Positions 43,411 to 52,231 of a stretch of 64,000 nt of DNA are shown here, piece after piece. The position numbers and the translations under genes were made by a program. Source of the DNA: Candidatus Desulfopertinax cowenii (lineage in GTDB: Bacteria > Bacillota > Desulfotomaculia > Desulfotomaculales > Desulforudaceae); NCBI GenBank assembly GCA_001899445.1, contig MPOA01000006.1, forward strand, positions 761,560-825,559, given 5' to 3'. The notes under the pieces were generated by a model. It was not told the origin of the DNA and ran no database searches. It worked only from the letters and a program-made list of their open reading frames with translations. The first letter of the stretch is position 1. Every line of letters starts with the position of its first letter.

Positions 43411-44151
43411 GTGACTGCCAAGGACGAAATACAGAACCTGGCCCGCCTGCTCCGCGAGTCCGACCACACCCTGGCGTTGACCGGGGCCGGAATCAGTACG
43501 GCCAGCGGCATCCCCGATTTCCGCAGTCGAGGAAGCGGGCGCTGGGAGAAGGTCGACCCGGCCCAGGTGTGCAGCGTGCAGGCCTTCAGGCGGGATCCGG
43601 CCGCTTTCTGGAACTACAACCTGGAGTGGTGGCTGGCCTGCCTCCGCGCCGAGCCCAACCCGGCGCACCACGTTCTGGCCCGCTTGCAGCAGGAGGGACT
43701 GCTTTTAGGCGTGATTACCCAAAACATCGACGGCCTGCACGTGCGGGCCGGCTCCCGGACCTGGGAGGTGCACGGACACCTCCGGACCTGCCGCTGCCTC
43801 GGGTGCGGCCGGCAGCACCCGTTCGACTTCGTGTCGGAACAGTTCCAGGCGGGCAAAAACCCGCCGCGCTGTCCGTGCGGGGATCTTTTGCGCCCGGACG
43901 TGGTGTTGTTCGGGGACATGCTGGGTGAGGATTTTCAGGCGGCCACCCAGGTACTGGCGGGCTGCCAGTTGCTGGTCGTGGTGGGTTCCAGCCTGCAGGT
44001 GTATCCGGTGGCCGCTTTGCCCCGCTTCGCCCGGCAGCTGGTGATCGTGAACCGGGACCCGACGCCCTGGGACGACAAGGCGGTGCTGGTCCTGCGGGAC
44101 GATATCGTCCGGGTGTTCGAGGAATTGGCGGCTACGTTGGGACTGTCCTGA
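43411..44151 (+). CDS. Sirtuin NAD-dependent deacylase
   Basis: 246 residues from GTG. NAD motif T-G-A-G-I-S-T-A-S-G-I-P-D-F-R, Q-N-I-D-G-L-H, the catalytic histidine in V-H-G-H, and a zinc site C-R-C-L-G-C / C-P-C-G. Removes acyl groups from lysine (often acetyl-CoA synthetase) with NAD. Stands alone after the MFS gene. Confidence 0.94.
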   Translation: MTAKDEIQNLARLLRESDHTLALTGAGISTASGIPDFRSRGSGRWEKVDPAQVCSVQAFRRDPAAFWNYNLEWWLACLRAEPNPAHHVLARLQQEGLLLGVITQNIDGLHVRAGSRTWEVHGHLRTCRCLGCGRQHPFDFVSEQFQAGKNPPRCPCGDLLRPDVVLFGDMLGEDFQAATQVLAGCQLLVVVGSSLQVYPVAALPRFARQLVIVNRDPTPWDDKAVLVLRDDIVRVFEELAATLGLS

Positions 44152-44214
44152 AAACAGTCGTCGGTCGTCAGTCGCCAGCATACCCGGGTTCGGGGGCGCG
44201 TTGATCCCTTAGTT

Positions 44215-44233
44215 AGATTCTGCGGAAAAAGTC
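44215..44233 (+). repeat. Solo MITE terminal repeat
   Basis: AGATTCTGCGGAAAAAGTC matches the left end of the MITE at 18991 in 18 of 19 bases. Nothing MITE-like follows except a possible GGAATCT end about 40 bases on; no flanking duplication is seen. Probably an internally deleted or decayed copy. Confidence 0.6.
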
Positions 44234-44408
44234 GGCAAAGAGACCTTTGAATCAAAGGTACCGGTGACGGAATCTCGATCCGTTGATTACCGCAGCAGGA
44301 GTGCTTGAAGCCTGGCAGGTTCGCTGCCGACCAAATATCTCCGCCCTTACCCTTTTTCTTTTTTTTTGGAGTATAATGGTGGCAAGTGAACTCTCTAGGG
44401 GTGAAAGC

Positions 44409-44927
44409 ATGATAAACAAACAGGCCGTTTTTCGCGGTGCCCTTGCCCTGCAGGCCGCGGGCCTTTCCCTTATGTTCGCTTCGCAAGGTCCGCTCTGGTG
44501 TGCCTCCGGCTACACGCTGGTCAACCTGGGCGTGCTCTTCTCCGGTTGGCTGCTGCCCGCGCCTTTGCGCTCCCTCCGCACCCCGGTCATGGGTCTGGCC
44601 GTGGCCGGCTGCGTGCTCCAACTGGCGGCGGTCACCTGGGTACTCCTTACCGGTGAACTTACAAACGTAAAGTATCTGATCCCCGCCGGCCTGGCACTTG
44701 TGTTCGCCGGCGCCTGCACCGTTGCGGTCGGCATTGCCCGGCGCCACCGCCTCCCGGAGGCCCGCTTGCTCCCGCCGGTCCTAGCGCTGCTGATCATCTC
44801 GATACTCTACCTGTACGCTACCGGCGCTGCGGTGCCCGCCCGCGTGATGCTCGCCTTGGCCCTGGTCGTTCAACTGTCCCTCACCGTGCGCAACTACCAC
44901 CTCCCGTACACCGCCGCTGCTGAATAA
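44409..44927 (+). CDS. Multispanning membrane protein, function unknown
   Basis: 172 residues from ATG at 44409; an upstream in-frame ATG at 44283 lacks a ribosome site and crosses a TATAAT (44372-44377) that fits a promoter. Five to six hydrophobic segments, ending in R-N-Y-H-L-P-Y-T-A-A-A-E. Not recognised. Confidence 0.7.
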   Translation: MINKQAVFRGALALQAAGLSLMFASQGPLWCASGYTLVNLGVLFSGWLLPAPLRSLRTPVMGLAVAGCVLQLAAVTWVLLTGELTNVKYLIPAGLALVFAGACTVAVGIARRHRLPEARLLPPVLALLIISILYLYATGAAVPARVMLALALVVQLSLTVRNYHLPYTAAAE

Positions 44928-45275
44928 TTCTCCGCTACCGGACGGTCGAAGGTTACTTCCAAAATCGGTCTCTCCACCGTTGCCGCTCGCAGCGCGGCCG
45001 GGGTCTGGACGGCTAGAATCTTTCCGGCCTGAATGATCGGCCACCCGATCGCCTAGGAAGTCGGCCTCTTCAAGGTTGTGGGTTGAATGTATAATGTTGT
45101 CGCCGGGGTCCGTTCTGTGGTAAACTAAGGCTACGGGTAGTATCCCGGGAGGAACTACACCTTGATCCCGAATCTACAACCCAAAGAAACGTGGCCGCTT
45201 GGAGCCTATCAGGACCGAGACGGTGGATTTGCCCAAAATCCTGCGGATCTGTCCGGGGATTTTTGCTTTTAAGCG
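44928..45275 (+). promoter_or_regulatory. Long leader and promoter region of the pan operon
   Basis: About 350 non-coding bases. TATAAT at 45090-45095 and a second TAAACT near 45121 are candidate -10 boxes, leaving an untranslated leader of 150-190 bases before panG. Firmicute pan operons sometimes carry the pan-motif RNA; I cannot confirm it here. Confidence 0.4.
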
Positions 45276-45301
45276 GCCGATTGGAGGGGGAAACCAATGC
45301 C
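45276..45301 (+). promoter_or_regulatory. Start-codon hairpin of panG (copy 1 of 2)
   Basis: ATTGG, loop AGGGGGAAA, CCAAT: the ribosome site sits in the loop and 5' arm, and the ATG at 45297 is part of the 3' arm. The same module recurs at panB with a single G fewer. Confidence 0.65.
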
Positions 45302-46349
45302 CTCAACGGACCGTAAGGTTTGTATTGTGGGCGCCGGAAAGGTCGGTTCCACGCTCGCCCTCGCGCTGCACAACAAGGGTTACCAGATCGTGGGGGTGAT
45401 TTCCCGCACCGCCGAGTCGGCCCGGCGCTTGGCTGACCAGCTTGGTTGCCCGTTCGGGACGCGGCCGGAGGCGTTGACCCCCGCGGCCGAAGTGGTGCTG
45501 ATCACCACCCCGGACCGGGCGATTGCGGCGGTGGCTAAAGACATCCAAGCCCGGGGCGGGTTTACGGCGGGGCAGCTGGTGGCCCACACCAGCGGGGCCA
45601 CTCCGGCGGAGGTGCTGGCCCCGGCCCGGGCCTCCGGGGCGGTGGCCGTTTCCATCCACCCCCTGCAGTCGTTTGCGGACGCAGAAGTCGCCCTGGCGCG
45701 GCTTCCCGGCTGCTACTTCGGGCTGGAGGGGGATGCGGCCGGCATCCGCCGGGCCCGGCGCCTGGTGGCGGCCCTGGAGGGAATACCCATCGAAATAAAA
45801 CCCGAGCACAAGGCACTCTACCACGCTGCGGCCTGTGTGGCTTCGAACTACCTGGTAAGCGTGGTTCACCTGGCGATCGCGATGCTGGAACGGTGCGGAC
45901 TGCCGCGGGAAACCGCCCTAGAGGCGTTGCGGCCGCTGGTGGATGGGACCTGGAACAACATTCAGGAGGTCGGAGTGGTCCGGGCGCTGACCGGGCCGGT
46001 GGCCCGGGGTGATCTGCCGACGCTGGAGTGGCACCTGGCGGCGCTCGGCCGCTTTCGGCCGGAATTCGAGGAGGTATACCGGGTACTGGGAGCTTACACC
46101 GCCGGCGTGGCGCAGCAGCAGGGCGCGGGGGAGGCCTTGGCCCGGGAAACGGCAGCCTTGTTCAGGGGGGCGCTTTCACCGGGGCAGATCCCCCTGCCGC
46201 TTGTCAGCGGCACCACAGCGGCCGGGCCGCATCAACTCCGGGGCGATTTCGGCGAGGATGAAAATCAGGCGCGCAACGTTTCGGCGTCCAAGCGTTGGAG
46301 ATTTTCAGGACAGCCGATTGGAGGGGAAACCAATGCCTCCACCGGTTAA
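45297..46349 (+). CDS. panG: Rossmann/DUF2520 oxidoreductase, probable ketopantoate reductase PanG
   Basis: 350 residues. NAD(P)-binding G-A-G-K-V-G-S near 10-16, then a helical DUF2520 domain (about 150-290; H-K-A-L-Y-H-A-A-A). This family includes PanG, an alternative ketopantoate reductase unrelated to PanE; the position directly before panB and the absence of panE argue for that role. The last 45 or so residues are low-complexity and read through the panB start module, overlapping panB by 17 bases. Confidence 0.8.
   Translation: MPSTDRKVCIVGAGKVGSTLALALHNKGYQIVGVISRTAESARRLADQLGCPFGTRPEALTPAAEVVLITTPDRAIAAVAKDIQARGGFTAGQLVAHTSGATPAEVLAPARASGAVAVSIHPLQSFADAEVALARLPGCYFGLEGDAAGIRRARRLVAALEGIPIEIKPEHKALYHAAACVASNYLVSVVHLAIAMLERCGLPRETALEALRPLVDGTWNNIQEVGVVRALTGPVARGDLPTLEWHLAALGRFRPEFEEVYRVLGAYTAGVAQQQGAGEALARETAALFRGALSPGQIPLPLVSGTTAAGPHQLRGDFGEDENQARNVSASKRWRFSGQPIGGETNASTG
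46313..46337 (+). promoter_or_regulatory. Start-codon hairpin of panB (copy 2 of 2)
   Basis: ATTGG, loop AGGGGAAA, CCAAT with the panB ATG (46333) in the 3' arm. Near-identical over 25 bases to the panG copy at 45276-45301, although the flanking sequences differ. Confidence 0.65.
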
Positions 46350-47166
46350 GCGGATCTCCACGGTCGACATCCGCCGCAAGAAACAGGAGGGCCGGTTGAT
46401 CACCATGCTCACCGCCTACGACTACCCGACGGCCCGGCTGGTGGACGACGCCGGGGTGGATATGGTCCTGGTCGGCGACTCCGTGGGCAACGTCATCCTG
46501 GGGTACGACTCCACCATTCCGGTGACCATGGCCGACATGCTCCACCACACCCGCGCGGTGAGCCGGGGCGTGCGCCGAGCGCTGGTGATCGGCGATATGC
46601 CTTTTCTTTCCTACAACCTCGACCGGGCGGAGACGCTCCGGAACGCGGGGCGATTCCTGCAGGAGGCCGGCGCCCAAGCCGTGAAACTGGAGGGCGGCCG
46701 GGAAGTAGCCGAAACGGTGCGCGTCATAGTATCCGCCGGGATTCCGGTGATGGGGCATCTTGGCCTTACGCCCCAGGCGGTGCACCAGCTCGGCGGGTAC
46801 CGGGTGCAGGGCCGGGACGCTGCCACTGCCCGGCGGCTGCTGGAGGATGCGCGGATTCTGGAGGCGGCCGGAGTTTTCAGTATCGTGCTGGAATGCGTGC
46901 CGGTGGAGCTGGCCCAGAGGATTACCGCGGCGGTAAGCGTACCGACCATCGGCATCGGCGCCGGCCCCCACTGCGACGGCCAGGTGCTGGTGACCCACGA
47001 CCTGCTCGGGTTGTACGGGGATTTTAAGCCCAAGTTTGTGAAGCGTTACGCCGAACTGTACAAGGATATCGCGCGGGCGCTCCGAGAATTCCGGGAAGAG
47101 GTGGAAGCGGGCCGGTTTCCGGGACCGGAACACGGCTATTCCATGCCCGAGGAGGAGCTACCGTAA
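46333..47166 (+). CDS. panB: 3-methyl-2-oxobutanoate hydroxymethyltransferase
   Basis: 277 residues from ATG at 46333. Starts with D-I-R-R-K-K; L-T-A-Y-D-Y-P-T-A, V-G-D-S-V-G and G-H-L-G-L-T-P-Q are PanB motifs for Mg and ketoisovalerate binding. It uses methylenetetrahydrofolate to make ketopantoate, linking to the folate genes nearby. A longer in-frame start overlaps panG and is unlikely. Confidence 0.96.
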   Translation: MPPPVKRISTVDIRRKKQEGRLITMLTAYDYPTARLVDDAGVDMVLVGDSVGNVILGYDSTIPVTMADMLHHTRAVSRGVRRALVIGDMPFLSYNLDRAETLRNAGRFLQEAGAQAVKLEGGREVAETVRVIVSAGIPVMGHLGLTPQAVHQLGGYRVQGRDAATARRLLEDARILEAAGVFSIVLECVPVELAQRITAAVSVPTIGIGAGPHCDGQVLVTHDLLGLYGDFKPKFVKRYAELYKDIARALREFREEVEAGRFPGPEHGYSMPEEELP

Positions 47167-47230
47167 TGTTAGAAGAAAGAAGCCGGGAGTCTGAATTCAG
47201 AAGGCCTGGCCGCGGTCCGAAAGGAGGGCG

Positions 47231-48097
47231 GTGACGTTGCGGGTTTGCGAGAAGGTTGCGGAGATCAGGAGCGTGGTGCGCGAACTGCGCCGGTCCGGGC
47301 CGGTGGCGTTCGTACCCACCATGGGTTTCTTCCATGAGGGGCATCTGACCTTAATGCGGGAAGCCCGCCGCCGGTTTCCGTCGGTGGTGGTGAGCATTTT
47401 TGTTAATCCCTTGCAGTTTGGGCCGGCCGAAGACTTTGCGGCTTATCCGCGGGACTTGGAAAGAGACCTGCGCCTGGCCCGGGAGACCGGGGTGGATGCG
47501 GTGTTCGCGCCCGCGAGAACCGAGATGTACCCGGAGCGGCCGTGCACCTTCGTAGACGTGGAGCGGCTGACCGGGGTGTTGTGCGGGCGGACCCGCCCTG
47601 GCCATTTCCGGGGCGTGGCCACGGTGGTGTCCAAGTTGTTCAACATTGTGCAGCCGGACGCTGCGTTTTTCGGGCAGAAGGACGCCCAGCAGCTGCAGGT
47701 GATCCGGCGCCTGGTAGAAGACCTGAACTTCGGCCTAGAGATCGTTGCCGTGCCCACGGTGCGGGAGGCCGACGGGCTGGCCATGAGTTCCCGAAACATG
47801 TATTTGAGTCCCGGTGAGCGCCGGGCGGCCACGGTGTTGTACCGCAGCCTGCAGGTGGCGCGGGAGGCCATTCTCGGCGGTGAGCGGGACTTGTCCGCTG
47901 TTCGGGAGGGGCTGGCGGCGCAAATAGCGGCCGAACCCCTGGCTCAACTGGAATACGCCGAAATCCTCGCTCTGCCTGACCTCACCCCGCCGCACGCCAC
48001 CGATAAAGAATTGCTTTTGGCCGTGGCGGCCCGCTTCGGCCGGGCGCGGCTCATCGATAATGTAACGGTAACCATCGGGGAGAAGACTGAAACGTAA
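47231..48097 (+). CDS. panC: Pantothenate synthetase
   Basis: 288 residues from GTG with AAGGAGG upstream. H-x-G-H nucleotide motif in [10 protein letters not shown] and [18 protein letters not shown]. Joins pantoate and beta-alanine with ATP. 64 bases after panB. Confidence 0.97.
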   Translation: MTLRVCEKVAEIRSVVRELRRSGPVAFVPTMGFFHEGHLTLMREARRRFPSVVVSIFVNPLQFGPAEDFAAYPRDLERDLRLARETGVDAVFAPARTEMYPERPCTFVDVERLTGVLCGRTRPGHFRGVATVVSKLFNIVQPDAAFFGQKDAQQLQVIRRLVEDLNFGLEIVAVPTVREADGLAMSSRNMYLSPGERRAATVLYRSLQVAREAILGGERDLSAVREGLAAQIAAEPLAQLEYAEILALPDLTPPHATDKELLLAVAARFGRARLIDNVTVTIGEKTET

Positions 48098-48113
48098 CCG
48101 GGGGGAATCAGGA

Positions 48114-48551
48114 ATGTATCTAAAAATGCTTAAGTCCAAAATTCACCGCGCGACCGTGACGGATGTTAACCTGAATTATGAGGGCAGTATCACCATTGAC
48201 GAAGAACTGCTGGAGGCCGCCGGTATCCTGGTTTTCGAACAGGTTCAAGTGGTGAACATAAATAACGGGGCGCGCTTTGAAACTTACGTGATTCCGGGAA
48301 CCCGGGGTTCGGGTACCGTGACCCTGAACGGAGCGGCGGCCCGGCTGGCCGTGTCCGGGGATCGGGTGATTATCATGGCCTACGCGCTTTGCTCCGCGCA
48401 GGACGCCCGGGAGTGGACCCCCCGGATGGTGCTTGTTGATGATAAAAACCGGGCAACCTTACCTCCCGGCGGCCACGCTGCTCGGCGCGAGGCCCCGGGC
48501 TCTCGGCCGCAAGCGCAGGAAAAGGAAGGGGGCACGAAGAGCGGACCGTGA
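48114..48551 (+). CDS. panD: Aspartate 1-decarboxylase
   Basis: 145 residues (usual about 127). Core includes [11 protein letters not shown] and the self-cleavage site Y-E-G-S-I, whose serine becomes the pyruvoyl cofactor. Makes beta-alanine for PanC. After V-L-V-D-D-K-N-R the C-terminus runs into about 30 extra Pro/Arg/Glu-rich residues; this junction is the 25-nt repeat also found in the EamA gene. The stop overlaps the next start (GTGA). Confidence 0.95.
   Translation: MYLKMLKSKIHRATVTDVNLNYEGSITIDEELLEAAGILVFEQVQVVNINNGARFETYVIPGTRGSGTVTLNGAAARLAVSGDRVIIMAYALCSAQDAREWTPRMVLVDDKNRATLPPGGHAARREAPGSRPQAQEKEGGTKSGP
48428..48452 (+). repeat. 25-nt repeat, panD copy
   Basis: 24 of 25 bases match the reverse complement of 39981-40005. 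On the minus strand each copy follows or contains a CCGG-T5 terminator-like edge. Confidence 0.75.
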
Positions 48552-50137
48552 ATAAAGAAACGCCGGTGTTGGCCCATGCGGACCTGGAACAAGCAGGGGT
48601 ACAGCAACTTCAGGACCGGATGAGCCAGGATCTGGGGCTGGTAATCCTTGTCACCTACCCGGACGGACGCCCACTGACCGGGCCGTCCAACTTAAACCCT
48701 TTCTGTGCCCTCCTCCATACTGCCTCTGAGGGAAGGAGCCGCTGTAAAGCCTCGTGCGCGGCTGCCGCCAGGGCCGCCGCGGCTGCAGGCGGGAAGGTTC
48801 TGCACACCTGCCATGCCGGCCTGGTGCGCCTGGCGATTCCCCTGCGGGTAGTCGACGAGACGGTGGCGGTGTTACTGGCGGGCGGGGTGGTCCTCTGCCC
48901 CCTGGAGGAGGAAGCGGTGGCGCGGCTGGCCCTTGAGGCCGGCCTTGACCCCGGGGAACTCGCGACGGCGGCCGGCGCGCTCCCTGTCTGGTCAGAGGGG
49001 CAGCTCCGGACCGCCGGCGCGCTGGTGGGGCTGGTGACGGAAATCGTGGCCCAGCTTGTGCATGCGGTGCGGGAGACCCGGGAGGAAGCGGACCGGCTCG
49101 CCTTTCTCTACGACTTTTCTCGGACGGTGTCCGGCAGCCTCGAGGTGCGCGAGGTGGCGCAGCGGGCCCTGGAGGCGGTGCTGGAGGTGACCGGCGCCAC
49201 CAGCGGGTCGGTGGTGATGCTGCACGAGGAGTTGCCGGGGGCTTTGGCCCGCGAGACGGCGGCGACCCTGGAGTCCGAAAGCGAGTTTCGGATCGTGCCG
49301 ACCGGCGAAGTCGTTGCCGCCGTCGAGCGGGAAGGGTGCGCCGTGCACTTCGACAGCCACCCCGGAGCCGGGGGAGCCATTGAGCGGCGACCGGCGGTGG
49401 CCGTGCCCCTCATGGTGGGGGGCAGGGTGACGGGCGTGTTGACCGTCGCGGGCAGGCCGGAAGGCGCACTCTTCAGCGCGGAGGATGCTGCTTTTTTGAC
49501 CACCCTGGGCACCGGCCTGGGGCTGGCGCTGGAAAATGCCCGTCTCTACGCCTCCCTACGCCAGTACTACCTGAACGCTTTGCAGGCGCTGGCGGCGGCC
49601 CTGGAGGCCAAGGACGCCTACACGCGGGGGCACTCGGTGCGGGTGGCCCGGCTGGCGCAGGCGTGCGCCCGAGCGCTCGCCCTGAGCGCTGAACAGCAGG
49701 AGCATCTCTACCTGGCCGCGCTGCTGCACGACATGGGCAAAATCGGCGTACCCGAGAGCATCCTTTTGAAGCCCGGGCGCCCTGATCTGGCGGAGTGGGA
49801 GGTGATTAAGCGCCACCCTGGGGCGGGGGCCGAGATTCTGAAGCCGGCCAGGTTTCCGGCGGAGGTGGTCACGGCGGTGCGGTACCACCACGAGGACTAC
49901 GACGGCGGGGGCTACCCGGAGGGCCTGGCGGGGGAGGAGATCCCCCTCCTGGCGCGGGTCATCCGCGTGGCCGATGCCTACGACGCCATGACCTCCGACA
50001 GGCCTTACCGGCGTGGGCTTACAGCCGAAGAAGCAATCGAGGAGCTGCGCCAGGGAACGGGCCGGCAGTTCGACCCGCGCGTGGTGGAGGCGTTCCTGCG
50101 AATACCCGCTTCAGAACAAATAAAATATGGCGAATGA
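48548..50137 (+). CDS. PocR-GAF-HD-GYP signalling protein
   Basis: 529 residues. N-terminal PocR-like sensory domain with several cysteines (about 15-170), a coiled linker, a GAF domain (about 190-335), and HD-GYP (about 345-520) with H394-D395, H447-H448-E and G-Y-P at 455-457 intact. HD-GYP domains hydrolyse cyclic di-GMP or act as nucleotide phosphodiesterases. Translationally coupled to panD, which is an unusual partner; ligand unknown. Confidence 0.88.
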   Translation: MNKETPVLAHADLEQAGVQQLQDRMSQDLGLVILVTYPDGRPLTGPSNLNPFCALLHTASEGRSRCKASCAAAARAAAAAGGKVLHTCHAGLVRLAIPLRVVDETVAVLLAGGVVLCPLEEEAVARLALEAGLDPGELATAAGALPVWSEGQLRTAGALVGLVTEIVAQLVHAVRETREEADRLAFLYDFSRTVSGSLEVREVAQRALEAVLEVTGATSGSVVMLHEELPGALARETAATLESESEFRIVPTGEVVAAVEREGCAVHFDSHPGAGGAIERRPAVAVPLMVGGRVTGVLTVAGRPEGALFSAEDAAFLTTLGTGLGLALENARLYASLRQYYLNALQALAAALEAKDAYTRGHSVRVARLAQACARALALSAEQQEHLYLAALLHDMGKIGVPESILLKPGRPDLAEWEVIKRHPGAGAEILKPARFPAEVVTAVRYHHEDYDGGGYPEGLAGEEIPLLARVIRVADAYDAMTSDRPYRRGLTAEEAIEELRQGTGRQFDPRVVEAFLRIPASEQIKYGE

Positions 50138-50161
50138 GCGGCAGCCCGCGTGGACTGCCGC
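50138..50161 (+). terminator. Hairpin after the pan/HD-GYP operon
   Basis: GCGGCAG (50138-50144) and CTGCCGC (50155-50161) form a 7-bp stem right after the stop codon. No clear T-run follows. Confidence 0.45.
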
Positions 50162-50384
50162 CCGTTTCCCCGTCGTAAGGTCCCCAAACCGGCCAGATTG
50201 AACCCGGCCGGCGCTAGCTTCCGCCGCTGATCCAGGCCTCGAACCCTTGGGGCTTGACCGGCGGCCGGGGCTTGGCGTGATCCGCACCCGGGCGGCGGAG
50301 GTGCTGCGGGCGGTGACTGACACTTTTGAACACCTTTAATTGTGATATAATGTATTGCCATTTTTCCCAAAATGAGGGGGAATA

Positions 50385-50465
50385 ATGCCCGACAGGAGCG
50401 TAGATTGGCTAAAACAAGCGAAAAGAGACTTGGAAAAGGCCGGTCTGGACAGCAGTCCCCGTTAA
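50385..50465 (+). pseudogene. Truncated HEPN-domain gene
   Basis: An ATG with GGGGG upstream and TATAAT at about 50345 opens a 26-codon frame whose residues M-P-D-R-S-V-D-W-L-K-Q-A-K-R-D-L-E-K-A match the start of HEPN-domain proteins (normally about 130 residues). A stop follows immediately and no downstream HEPN sequence is visible. It is likely the remnant of a HEPN/MNT toxin-antitoxin pair. Confidence 0.55.
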
Positions 50466-50719
50466 CATCTTAGTTTACACCTAAAGAGAGCTTGAAAGAA
50501 TGCTGGCCGAAAAAAAACCTGTTTCTTGCTAATATATTGCCAGAGGCGCAGAAACTGATCTGAAGCGCCTGAGGCAAAGGTCGCTTTTTCACCAAGACGC
50601 CCGCGGAGAAGATTTCGCCGGGAGCGGTACCGAGAACCCCCGGGTATTTTGCGGCCCCGCGTTGAGTTGGTGCGCCGCAAGACAATTGCCGTGAACCGCG
50701 CCGGAATGGGGTCCAAAGA
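50466..50719. other. Non-coding stretch with no recognised feature
   Basis: About 250 bases between the HEPN remnant and the MazG-like gene. No credible start codon or conserved protein appears on either strand. It may be decayed DNA of the lost gene. Confidence 0.5.
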
Positions 50720-51082
50720 ATGGGGGTGCAGAAAGTGCCGGACGAAGACAAGACTTTGGAAGACCTGCGTGAGCTCGTGGCCGCGTTTGTGGCCGAGCGG
50801 GAGTGGGAGCGCTTCCACACCCCAAAGAACCTGGCCATGTCCATCGCCATCGAGGCCGCCGAGTTGATGGAGCTCTTCCAGTGGCGTGGCGTAGAGGAGC
50901 CGCTGGATGACGTGCGGCGAACGGAGTTGCGGCGCGAGCTAGCCGACGTCGTGATCTACTGCCTGGCGATGGCCAATGCGGCGGGCATCGACCTTGCGGA
51001 CGCGGTGTGCGAAAAGGTGGAGTTGAACGCTGGGAAGTACCCTGCCGATCGTTACCGCGGCAGGTACAGAGTAGACGAATGA
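50720..51082 (+). CDS. MazG-like nucleotide pyrophosphohydrolase (RS21-C6/dCTPase type)
   Basis: 120 residues; GTG at 50726 or 50735 are alternative starts. The all-alpha NTP-PPase metal site is visible as E-A-A-E-L-M-E and E-L-A-D-V-V-I-Y, with the N-terminal W-E-R-F-H-T-P-K-N-L. Probably hydrolyses non-canonical or deoxycytidine triphosphates. Second MazG-type enzyme in the window. Confidence 0.87.
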   Translation: MGVQKVPDEDKTLEDLRELVAAFVAEREWERFHTPKNLAMSIAIEAAELMELFQWRGVEEPLDDVRRTELRRELADVVIYCLAMANAAGIDLADAVCEKVELNAGKYPADRYRGRYRVDE

Positions 51083-51131
51083 GCGCAAATGCAGAAGAAA
51101 TCTGTCGGATAGACTATCGCCGAACGGTTGC

Positions 51132-51160
51132 TTGACATCCAAAACCCAACATTTTAGTAT
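51132..51160 (+). promoter_or_regulatory. Sigma-A promoter of the nad operon
   Basis: TTGACA (51132-51137), 17-bp spacer, TAGTAT (51155-51160), about 80 bases upstream of nadA. No NadR/NiaR site is recognised. Confidence 0.75.
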
Positions 51161-51240
51161 TTCAGTAAGCAGCGCGTGGTGTCCCAGAAACAGGCGCAAA
51201 ACACGTACGTGTGGCATTTCCGGCGGGAGGAGTGGTAGCA

Positions 51241-52152
51241 GTGGATGTACCCGATGACCTAGTCCAGGAGATAAATGACTTACGGCGTCGGCACAAAGCA
51301 ATCATTCTGAGTCATTATTACCAGCGCCCCGAGATTCAGGACATCGCCGATTTTGTCGGAGACTCGCTGGAGTTGTCCCGCCAGGCCGCCGGCACCAACG
51401 CCGAGGTGATTGTGTTTTGCGGCGTGCATTTTATGGCCGAGAGCGCGGCGATCCTTTCGCCGGAGAAGGTTGTGGTTTTGCCCGACCTGCGGGCCACTTG
51501 TCCCATGGCCGATATGGTCGATGCCGCCTTCCTCCGGAACAGGAAAACGGAGCTGGACGAACCGGTGGTGGTGTCTTACGTTAACACCACGGCGGACGTC
51601 AAGGCCGAAAGCGATATCTGTTGTACCTCGGCCAACGCGGTGCGGGTGATCCAATCCATCCCCCGTGACCGGCAGATTTTGTTTGTGCCCGACCGGAACC
51701 TGGGGTTATACGCGGCAAAGCAAACGGGCCGCGAGTTGGTCCTATGGCCCGGTTTTTGCTGTGTCCACGACGAACTGGAACCAGGGGATGTTTTCAAGGC
51801 CCGGCGCAAGCATCCGGAAGCACTGGTATTGGTGCACCCGGAATGCCGCCCCGAGGTGATCGAGCTGGCCGACAAAGTGGCCGGTACCTCCGGCATGCTG
51901 CGTTTTGTCCAAGAATCGGACGCGCGAGAATTTATCGTGGGCACCGAAGAAGGCCTGATCTACCAGATGTCCAAAAAGTGCCCGGGCAAGAAGTTTTACC
52001 TGCTTTCCAACGATTTGATCTGCAATGCCATGAAGCTGACCACCCTCACCAAAGTGCGTGACGCCTTGAAAAACCTCGAACCAAAAGTCACTGTCCCTGA
52101 GCGTGTCCGGCAGCGAGCGCTCCGGGCGCTGGAGAGAATGCTGGCCATATAA
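51241..52152 (+). CDS. nadA: Quinolinate synthase
   Basis: 303 residues from GTG at 51241, ten bases after GGAGGAG; an in-frame start at 51211 lacks a site. I-L-S-H-Y-Y-Q, and cysteines in F-C-G-V-H-F-M, A-T-C-P-M-A and V-H-P-E-C-R-P; three of the cysteines hold the 4Fe-4S cluster. Condenses iminoaspartate with DHAP. Confidence 0.96.
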   Translation: MDVPDDLVQEINDLRRRHKAIILSHYYQRPEIQDIADFVGDSLELSRQAAGTNAEVIVFCGVHFMAESAAILSPEKVVVLPDLRATCPMADMVDAAFLRNRKTELDEPVVVSYVNTTADVKAESDICCTSANAVRVIQSIPRDRQILFVPDRNLGLYAAKQTGRELVLWPGFCCVHDELEPGDVFKARRKHPEALVLVHPECRPEVIELADKVAGTSGMLRFVQESDAREFIVGTEEGLIYQMSKKCPGKKFYLLSNDLICNAMKLTTLTKVRDALKNLEPKVTVPERVRQRALRALERMLAI

Positions 52153-52231
52153 CGGAAGTCGGTCGCCGGCGGCCGGAAGCCGGACGGGTACCCCCGTACC
52201 GACTCCCAGCTCATCAACGGGAGGCTTGTCC

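Noticed and set aside
44928..45275. Pan-motif riboswitch-like RNA
   Set aside because: Position is right but I could not identify its conserved bulged-A hairpins by eye; left as an unassigned leader.
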